DNA from: Chitinophagaceae bacterium
GTDB taxonomy: Bacteria; Bacteroidota; Bacteroidia; Chitinophagales; Chitinophagaceae
Reading direction: 5' to 3'
Length of the DNA: 5,137 bases
Assembly (NCBI GenBank): GCA_019747455.1
Contig: JAIEQT010000626.1
Span: forward strand, 1-5,137
A program made the translations under genes and the position numbers. Positions 1-5,137 of this stretch are shown piece after piece. Each line of letters begins with the position of its first letter. Position 1 is the first letter of the stretch. The notes under the pieces are model-generated. The model made no database searches and was not told the origin of the DNA. It saw only the letters and a list, made by a program, of their open reading frames with translations.

Positions 1-2
1 TA

Positions 3-2270
3 TACCCCCGCCAATATGCAGGTTCTAAATATGCAACCCGTTTACCCATTGGTAAAGACAGCATTTTAAAAACATTCAAGTATGATGCTATCAAACGTTT
101 TTACAAAGATTGGTATCGCCCGAATTTGATGGCAGTATTTGTGGTAGGCGATATTGATGTAGCAGAAACAGAAAAGATGATTCAGGAATACTTTGGTGGA
201 TTAAAAAATCCTGCCAATCCACGACCACGGAATATGTTTCCATTACAGAGCAGAAAAGCACCGGAGGCCATGGTGCTAACTGATAAAGAAGCCACGAATA
301 TTCAAGTTTCTTTAGAATATAGTCCGGTTAAGAGTTTACCCGAAGTAACCCTTAATGATTATAGAAGAGAGAGTATTTTAAAAAGTATGTTTGTATCGCT
401 GTTAAACCAGCGTTTGCAAGAGTTAGCGCGTAGTGCGAACCCACCTTATACCTATGCGGGTGTTGGCTTTGGTTCTTTTGCTCGTGGTTTTGAAGCATTT
501 AGTGGTTTTGCTATTGCAGGTAAAAAGGGTGCTGATACCGCATTCAATGCTTTAGCCACGGAGATTGAACGGGTTAAAAAATTTGGCTTTACACAAAGCG
601 AATTGGATCGTGCGAAGAAACAGCAATTTGCCGCTATAGAGCGTTCTTATAACAATAGAGATAAAACAGAATCATCTGTTTTGGTGGAAGAGTATATTCG
701 TAATTTTTTGGAGGCCGAACCTATACCAGGTATTGAGAACGAGTTTAGTTATAAGAAAGAGTTATTACCCGGTATTAAGTTAGAAGAAGTGAATGCATTT
801 GCCAATGAGATCAAAAAAGCGGAAACGGTATTTGTAAGTGTGATGGGGCCCGATAAGGCAGATGTAAAAATGCCTGTGAGTACAGCTTTACTAGCCTCTT
901 TAGATACTATTGCGAAAACGCCTTTAAAAGCCTATGAAGAAAAAGCGATTGCCAGTTCTTTATTAAAAGTGAAACCAACACCGGGTAGTATAACAAAGGA
1001 AACCAAGAATGAATTATTAGGAACAACAGCATTAGAATTTAGCAATGGTGCCCGTGTAATTATCAAGCCTACTAATTTCAAACAAGATGAGATTATTTTA
1101 GGTGGTTTCCGGAAAGGTGGGCTAAACAATTATGGTGTGGAAGATAAATATAGTGCCAGTTATGCTAGCCAGGTTGTTGCACAAATGGGTATTGGCGAGT
1201 TTACGCCCACTGATTTACAAAAGTTTTTAGCGGGTAAAAATGCAAGAGTGTCTGTAGGATTAAATGCCATTAGTACGAGAGTAAATGGTAGTTGTATTAT
1301 TAAAGATGCAGAAACCATGCTACAATTACTGTACCTCAATTTCACCAATATTCGTAAAGATGAGGCTTTATTTAATGGGTGGAAGGAGAAGCAGAAAGCA
1401 CAAACGCAGTTTATTCTATCTGATCCAACTACTGCCTTTGTTGATTCTACCTATAAAGTGATGTATGCAAATCAGGTATTAGCACCTGTTGTTGTACCTA
1501 CTTCGGAGATGTTTGATAAAATCGATCTTGATCGAGCTATTGCAATTTTTAAAGAAAATACAGCCGATGCCAATGATTTTACGTTTACGTTAACCGGCAA
1601 TGTTGATATTGAAGTGATGAAGCCTTTATTGGCGATATATATTGGTGGGTTACCTGCTAAAGGGATGAAGGGTAGTTTTAAGGATAATGGGGTAAGGATA
1701 GCAAGTGGACAGAAAGCGTTAAATTTTTACAAGGGTAAAGAGCAGAAGAGTTTTATTTTCAATGTATACTCGGGTGAGATTGCTTATTCAGAAGATTTAT
1801 CGTTAAGAGCGGAGATGTTAACAGAAATATTGAACATTAAAATTATCGAAGATCTTCGGGAGAAAATTGGCGGAATTTATGGTGGGGGTATTTTTGGAGG
1901 TATTAGTAAGTATCCTTACAGCAACTATAGTTTTTTCTTACAGTTACCTTGTGGTCCTGAGAAAGTAGATGTATTGAAAAAAGCTGCCGATGAGGAGATT
2001 GAGAAGATAAAGACTAAGGGGCCGGAGCAGGCTGATATTGATAAAGTAAAAAAATCTTTATTGGAGAAGTATAAGGTAAATATGAAGGAGAATGGGTATT
2101 GGTCGGGTATGTTGAGTAATATTTATTTTAATGATAATGATCCGCAGCGATATTTTGATTATGAGAAGATAGTTAATGGGGTTACGGGAGATCAGATTAA
2201 GGAGGCGGCGAATTTGTTATTAAGTGGGAAGAATGTGGTGAAGGGTACATTGTATCCTGAGAAGAATTAA
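3..2270 (+). CDS. M16 (pitrilysin/insulinase) family zinc-peptidase-like protein, 5'-truncated by the window edge
   Basis: The frame is open through the left edge. An internal TTG/ATG pair at 126-131 is not the start, because the residues before it (YATRLPIGKD at about 11-20, then FYKDWYRPNLMAVFVVGDID at 34-53, counting from the codon at 3) are classic M16 sequence. About 755 residues are visible. Family members of this two-halved type are usually 900-950 residues, so the N-terminal domain with the HxxEH zinc site is off-window and activity cannot be judged. What remains is the rest of the first half (to about 275), a linker, the zinc-less third domain (about 340-515) and the fourth domain (about 515-755). 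The fourth domain carries the R/Y-type motif LREKIGGIYGG at 618-628. The role is probably cleavage of peptides or small proteins in the periplasm or envelope; that location is inferred from relatives, since any signal peptide is outside. Codon choice changes toward the 3' end, where Glu becomes all GAG. A strong hairpin terminator follows 55 bp after the stop. Confidence 0.93.
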   Translation, partial: YPRQYAGSKYATRLPIGKDSILKTFKYDAIKRFYKDWYRPNLMAVFVVGDIDVAETEKMIQEYFGGLKNPANPRPRNMFPLQSRKAPEAMVLTDKEATNIQVSLEYSPVKSLPEVTLNDYRRESILKSMFVSLLNQRLQELARSANPPYTYAGVGFGSFARGFEAFSGFAIAGKKGADTAFNALATEIERVKKFGFTQSELDRAKKQQFAAIERSYNNRDKTESSVLVEEYIRNFLEAEPIPGIENEFSYKKELLPGIKLEEVNAFANEIKKAETVFVSVMGPDKADVKMPVSTALLASLDTIAKTPLKAYEEKAIASSLLKVKPTPGSITKETKNELLGTTALEFSNGARVIIKPTNFKQDEIILGGFRKGGLNNYGVEDKYSASYASQVVAQMGIGEFTPTDLQKFLAGKNARVSVGLNAISTRVNGSCIIKDAETMLQLLYLNFTNIRKDEALFNGWKEKQKAQTQFILSDPTTAFVDSTYKVMYANQVLAPVVVPTSEMFDKIDLDRAIAIFKENTADANDFTFTLTGNVDIEVMKPLLAIYIGGLPAKGMKGSFKDNGVRIASGQKALNFYKGKEQKSFIFNVYSGEIAYSEDLSLRAEMLTEILNIKIIEDLREKIGGIYGGGIFGGISKYPYSNYSFFLQLPCGPEKVDVLKKAADEEIEKIKTKGPEQADIDKVKKSLLEKYKVNMKENGYWSGMLSNIYFNDNDPQRYFDYEKIVNGVTGDQIKEAANLLLSGKNVVKGTLYPEKN

Positions 2271-2278
2271 GTTTATGC

Positions 2279-3094
2279 ATGATTAAGCTAATTATCAGAT
2301 ATACGAAATGGTTTTTTAAACGTTTAAACCTGCGGCCTTCGGCCGCAGGTTTTTATTTTCGGGCGCAGCAGGTATTCTATTATAATAGAAATAGAAATTA
2401 TTGTTCACTGCATACATCCTATTCTCCCCCACCACACAAAGCCCTCTTTGAAACATATAAAATAGATTATCAAAGCTTTGAAGAAGATGGTGCATTAGCA
2501 GCTAAGGAAATTATAGCATGGTGTAGTCCTTATTTGTCAAATACAAAAAATCCTGTGATAATCGATTGGGGCTGTGGCATCGCCAGAATTATTAAACACT
2601 TCCCAACACTTCTGCCAGCGTCTACATGCATTGGTATTGATATCAATGTGGAGTTTATTGAATGGAATAAAATTCATTATCCCGATATTGATTTTTTTTG
2701 TGAACCCACAGCATCTGACCGCGGTGAATCCTCTCTAAAAGCAGATCTATTAATTGCTTTCTCCGTATTCACACATATACCTATAGAAGATCATTCATTT
2801 TGGCTAGAATACTTATCCAGTAAGCTTTCGCGAGGTGGTATTCTTTTTATAACAACACATGGAACAAACTTTCTACATCAACTCTCAAAAAAAGAGCGCG
2901 GAATTTTTCTATCAAATAAAGGATACACCCCGTCTGACCGCGGCCAAAATTCGCGAGAGATCACAACCTACAATAACCCCCAATATTTCAAATACGTATT
3001 ACCCCAAAACTTTGAAATCCTTACCCACTATGAAGGAAAAAGCCACCCGCAAAAAGCGGGTGGCCATGATGTTTGGATAATTCAAAAAAAATAA
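2279..3094 (+). CDS. Class I SAM-dependent methyltransferase, substrate unknown
   Basis: This complete 271-residue protein has a Rossmann-type methyltransferase fold. Motif I is DWGCGIAR (96-103). The acidic ribose-binding strand is GIDIN (119-123, Asp121). The later core strand is ADLLIAFSVFTHI (155-167), and SRGGILFITTHG (184-195) is the usual 'RGG-hydrophobic-TTHG' block. The recognisable domain begins near SPPPHKALFETY (49-60) and ends with GGHDVWIIQKK, so it is full length. The substrate (small molecule, glycan or protein) cannot be told from sequence. Met1 is the only methionine and I found no in-frame GTG or TTG before the catalytic core, so the start at 2279 is well constrained. The first ~48 residues are basic and aromatic and lie outside the core. 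The gene begins 8 bp after the peptidase stop, with only a weak purine stretch (GAGAAG) upstream. Its codons 16-25 encode a perfect hairpin that looks like the peptidase terminator, and codons 255-262 encode one that serves the opposite strand. Function as an active methyltransferase is an inference from intact motifs. Confidence 0.85.
   Translation: MIKLIIRYTKWFFKRLNLRPSAAGFYFRAQQVFYYNRNRNYCSLHTSYSPPPHKALFETYKIDYQSFEEDGALAAKEIIAWCSPYLSNTKNPVIIDWGCGIARIIKHFPTLLPASTCIGIDINVEFIEWNKIHYPDIDFFCEPTASDRGESSLKADLLIAFSVFTHIPIEDHSFWLEYLSSKLSRGGILFITTHGTNFLHQLSKKERGIFLSNKGYTPSDRGQNSREITTYNNPQYFKYVLPQNFEILTHYEGKSHPQKAGGHDVWIIQKK
2326..2360 (+). terminator. Intrinsic terminator of the M16 gene, inside the methyltransferase start
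   Basis: A perfect 12-bp stem AAACCTGCGGCC (2326-2337) / GGCCGCAGGTTT (2341-2352) with a 3-nt TTC loop is followed by TTATTTTC, giving a U-rich tract of 8 T in the 9 bases 2351-2359. It sits 55 bp downstream of the peptidase stop, a normal place for a Rho-independent terminator. The minus-strand side has only a short T run, so it should work mainly in the plus direction. It lies within codons 16-25 of the methyltransferase and could therefore also act as an attenuator for that gene. Structure is read directly; activity is inferred. Confidence 0.8.
2375..2390. repeat. Perfect 16-bp palindrome, possible operator or chance
   Basis: TTCTATTATAATAGAA is an exact inverted repeat with no spacer, 22 bp after the hairpin stem and inside the methyltransferase coding region (around residues 33-37, FYYNR). 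It is AT-rich and contains TATAAT, but I see no matching -35 element or Bacteroidota-type TAnnTTTG promoter beside it, and no start codon in frame downstream. It could be a regulator binding site, but an AT-rich palindrome of this size may also be chance. Confidence 0.3.
3037..3064 (-). terminator. Intrinsic terminator of the VPS10 propeller gene, inside the methyltransferase 3' end
   Basis: Read on the minus strand, GCCACCCGC (3064-3056), a TTTTT loop and GCGGGTGGC (3050-3042) form a perfect 9-bp GC-rich stem, followed at once by TTTTT (3041-3037). This is a textbook Rho-independent terminator 71 bp past the propeller-gene stop. On the plus strand the hairpin is followed by CATGATG, with no T run, so it should not terminate methyltransferase transcription. 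It occupies codons 255-262 of the methyltransferase (SHPQKAGG). Structure is read directly; activity is inferred. Confidence 0.82.
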
Positions 3095-3135
3095 CCCGGT
3101 CTGACGCTAACGAAAAGTCTAAAAAAATTAACCCT
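3095..3135. other. 41-bp convergent intergenic gap
   Basis: This short gap separates the methyltransferase stop (TAA, 3092-3094) from the propeller-gene stop (TTA on the plus strand, 3136-3138). It contains no convincing hairpin and no plus-strand U-tract, so no dedicated terminator for the methyltransferase is visible. A run of seven A (3121-3127, with more A just before it) is the only notable composition. Confidence 0.7.
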
Positions 3136-5137
3136 TTACTTCCTGGCCGCCTTCTGTACACCATCCAATCGCGCTATATATATACTCCTCGCATGTGTTC
3201 CCAAAATAATCTCATTCTCCCGCGGATGAATTACAATATCATGCACCGGCACACTATATGGCAATCCCTTATTCCACATCATTGAACTCATACCACCATC
3301 TAAACTCACATACAAACCTCCATCGGTACCTACATAAATAATTTTTTCGTCCTTTAAATCCTCCTTCACCACGTTCACTGGTTCAGCCGGTAAGTCGCGC
3401 ATAATTTGGCGCCAAGTAGCACCGTAATCATCACTCACATACACATAGGCATTAAAATGATCGTTTCTATAACCATTCAAACTTAAATACACACGCGACT
3501 CTTTAAACGCACTCGCAGTAACCCTACTCACATATAAGCCTTTTGGCAGTTGCTTGTTATTAAGCAAAGTCCATGAATATCCCCCATCTCTTGTTACTTG
3601 AATATTACCATCATCTGACCCTACATAAATCAATCCGAAACGAAGCGGACTTTCACTCATGGTACAAAGCGTACCAAAAGGCACATCACCTTGTTGAGGA
3701 TTGGTTGTTAAGTCAGCACTCATGGTTCTCAAACTATCCCCGCGATTAAATGAACTATGAAATTTATTACTGCCATAATAAAATACATCCTGGTTATGCC
3801 TACTTACTAAAATTGGTGTTTGCCAATTGTATCGCAGTGGTGTTTCTCCTAAATCGCGTTGCGGACGAACGCTCTTAAAAGTTTCTCTTCCTCCACCAAC
3901 TAATTGACGAGAATATGCTCCAAATTGAGATCCTGAATACACTGTTTTGTTATCTCGCCAATCCACTTGTACCTGCATACCGTCACCACCATTCAAACTC
4001 TTATAAGGATTATCTCCTCGATCATACCAAGCATAACCCTCTTGAGTAGTGCTAGATCCAAACCAAGTACCATTGTCTTGTAAACCACCATAAACATTGT
4101 AGGGACGAGCCATATCAACCGCAACAGCATAGAATTGCCCAACAGCAGGTGTATTTGCTTTAAACCAATGCGCGCCATCATCATAACTGATATTCAACCC
4201 GCCGTCATTACCATTGATAATATGCCCGTCTTTATTGGGATTAAACCAAGCCACATGATGATCGGAATGCACATTGTCTTTATCTATCGATTTAAAAGTT
4301 TTGCCCCCATCGGTACTTATCACTAAATCTACCCCGGTTAAAATAACTTTCTTATCATCCGCACCACTTACAAATACTTTCCCAAAATAGTATCCATAAG
4401 TACTGTACATTCTGGGTAAAAGTGTAGTATTTGTTTTTACCCAAGTTTTACCGGCATCATCACTGCGGTATAGTTGGCAACCATAAATAGGTGTTTCAAA
4501 CAAAGCCGTATTCGCATCAAACAAATAATCATAAATAGCGGTTGGCAACAACTTGTCATTTTTCACCAATTCTTTCAACATACCTCCTGTATATTTTTGA
4601 GGAATACCATTGCGCGGATTAGAAACGAAAGCCGCCAATTTCTTATCATCTAAGGCTGCAAACATCTCTTTAGTAAGATCCTTAAAGTCCTTTAATTCAT
4701 ATCTAGTTGTATCAGTAGTTCTTTTGAATAATGAATCGGGCTGACGAAAATTATTATCCACAACAGCATAAACAATACTTGGATTTTTAGGATACACCGC
4801 CAACCCAATTCTACCAACACCATCTCCAGAAGGGAATCCACTCGCAGGAGTAGATATCAATTCCCAATTTTCGCCGCCATTATTGCTTTTATATATACCA
4901 CTTGTTTTACCCGCTTCTTCAAAATTCCAGGCCCTACGGGTACGATACCACATAGCTGAGTACAATTCATTGGGGTTTTGCGGATTGATATCGATATCAA
5001 TTCCACCGGTATTATCATCTATCGCCAACACATGCTTCCAATTTTTTCCGCCGTCGGTTGTTTTATAAATTCCTCTTTCTTTATTGGCAGAATATAAATG
5101 CCCCAAAGCAGCCACCCAAGCCACATTCGGATTGGTA
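3136..5137 (-). CDS. VPS10-domain / BNR (Asp-box) beta-propeller protein, usually annotated 'glycosyl hydrolase', 5'-truncated by the window edge
   Basis: The frame is open through the right edge. A GTG at 5122-5124 is not the start, because the preceding TNPN and the following VAWVAALGHL match the family interior. About 666 residues are visible, whereas full-length relatives are around 1000 or more. Counting from the codon at 5134-5136, Asp-box-type turns occur at 26-33 (TTDGGKNW), 84-91 (SNNGGENW), 225-232 (SDDAGKTW), 274-281 (STDGGKTF), 317-324 (SYDDGAHW), 515-522 (TRDGGYSW), 568-575 (SDDYGATW) and about 611-615 (SLDGG), as in sortilin/sialidase-like propellers. The family-typical DNVHSDHHVAWFNP is at 287-300 and GTHARSIYI at 646-654. 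A helical, propeller-interrupting segment lies at about 129-214. The protein stops 12 residues after the last conserved block, with no T9SS-type or other C-terminal domain. The enzymatic label is weak: the fold is clear but a catalytic activity is not shown by sequence. Probably exported, though any signal peptide is off-window. A strong minus-strand terminator follows 71 bp after the stop. Confidence 0.9.
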   Translation of the reverse strand, partial: TNPNVAWVAALGHLYSANKERGIYKTTDGGKNWKHVLAIDDNTGGIDIDINPQNPNELYSAMWYRTRRAWNFEEAGKTSGIYKSNNGGENWELISTPASGFPSGDGVGRIGLAVYPKNPSIVYAVVDNNFRQPDSLFKRTTDTTRYELKDFKDLTKEMFAALDDKKLAAFVSNPRNGIPQKYTGGMLKELVKNDKLLPTAIYDYLFDANTALFETPIYGCQLYRSDDAGKTWVKTNTTLLPRMYSTYGYYFGKVFVSGADDKKVILTGVDLVISTDGGKTFKSIDKDNVHSDHHVAWFNPNKDGHIINGNDGGLNISYDDGAHWFKANTPAVGQFYAVAVDMARPYNVYGGLQDNGTWFGSSTTQEGYAWYDRGDNPYKSLNGGDGMQVQVDWRDNKTVYSGSQFGAYSRQLVGGGRETFKSVRPQRDLGETPLRYNWQTPILVSRHNQDVFYYGSNKFHSSFNRGDSLRTMSADLTTNPQQGDVPFGTLCTMSESPLRFGLIYVGSDDGNIQVTRDGGYSWTLLNNKQLPKGLYVSRVTASAFKESRVYLSLNGYRNDHFNAYVYVSDDYGATWRQIMRDLPAEPVNVVKEDLKDEKIIYVGTDGGLYVSLDGGMSSMMWNKGLPYSVPVHDIVIHPRENEIILGTHARSIYIARLDGVQKAARK

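Noticed and set aside
126..131. TTG/ATG at 126-131 as the start of the M16 gene
   Set aside because: The upstream codons to position 3 are open and encode conserved M16 residues (YATRLPIGKD, FYKDWYRPN), so the gene continues off the left edge.
932..1348. Minus-strand open frames of 62-65 codons opposite the M16 gene
   Set aside because: They are antisense shadows of a clearly coding region, with no motif and no start signals.
2275..2286. ATG at 2275 opening a tiny frame (Met-His-Asp-stop) overlapping the methyltransferase start
   Set aside because: It is three codons long and follows from the ATGCATG overlap; nothing supports a regulatory leader peptide.
2381..2386. TATAAT as a sigma-70 -10 element driving the methyltransferase
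   Set aside because: There is no matching -35, Bacteroidota promoters usually use TAnnTTTG, and no in-frame start codon lies downstream before the catalytic core.
2859..3285. Two plus-strand open frames of about 70 codons over the methyltransferase end and the convergent gap
   Set aside because: They overlap well-supported genes in other frames, show low-complexity composition and resemble no family.
3993..4326. Open frames of about 63 codons on both strands inside the propeller gene
   Set aside because: They are alternative-frame shadows of conserved propeller blades.
4520..4760. The helical segment in the propeller protein as a foreign insertion
   Set aside because: From recall of Bacteroidota relatives, a similar helical segment interrupts the propeller at this place, so it looks like a normal feature of this subfamily.
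5122..5124. GTG as the start of the propeller gene
   Set aside because: The frame stays open to the edge and the surrounding residues match the interior of the family; nearly 400 residues of the usual length are missing upstream.

Overview
This AT-rich window looks like part of a Bacteroidota chromosome, probably Chitinophagaceae or a relative. The evidence is the pair of large exported-type proteins at the edges (an M16 zinc-peptidase-like protein and a VPS10/BNR-propeller 'glycosyl hydrolase'), both common in that phylum, and the absence of strong Shine-Dalgarno sequences. The lineage is an inference from protein style, not from a marker gene.

Layout. Positions 3-2270 (+) hold the C-terminal ~755 residues of a pitrilysin-type M16 peptidase whose catalytic N-terminus lies off the left edge. 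Positions 2279-3094 (+) hold a complete 271-residue class I SAM-dependent methyltransferase, starting 8 bp after the peptidase stop. Positions 3136-5137 (-) hold the C-terminal ~666 residues of a VPS10-domain, Asp-box beta-propeller protein whose N-terminus lies off the right edge. The methyltransferase and propeller genes converge with a 41-bp gap. There is no gene-free stretch longer than 300 bases, and I see no tRNA, rRNA, CRISPR array or insertion sequence.

The most notable point is how the middle gene is fitted in. A perfect 12-bp hairpin plus U-tract at 2326-2360 looks like the intrinsic terminator of the upstream peptidase gene, but it lies inside the first 28 codons of the methyltransferase. 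A perfect 9-bp hairpin at 3042-3064, followed on the minus strand by a run of five U, looks like the terminator of the convergent propeller gene, but it lies inside the last 20 codons of the methyltransferase. Both ends of the methyltransferase reading frame therefore appear to double as terminators of its neighbours. The methyltransferase has a single methionine, its first residue, so the start cannot simply be moved downstream past the first hairpin. This suggests a gene captured between two convergent genes, or one whose expression depends on read-through or attenuation at the first hairpin.

The three proteins do not form an obvious pathway. The outer two are probably cell-envelope or exported proteins. 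The middle one is probably a cytosolic methyltransferase with an unknown substrate. I do not see a clear new multi-gene system here; the transcriptional architecture is the part worth following up.
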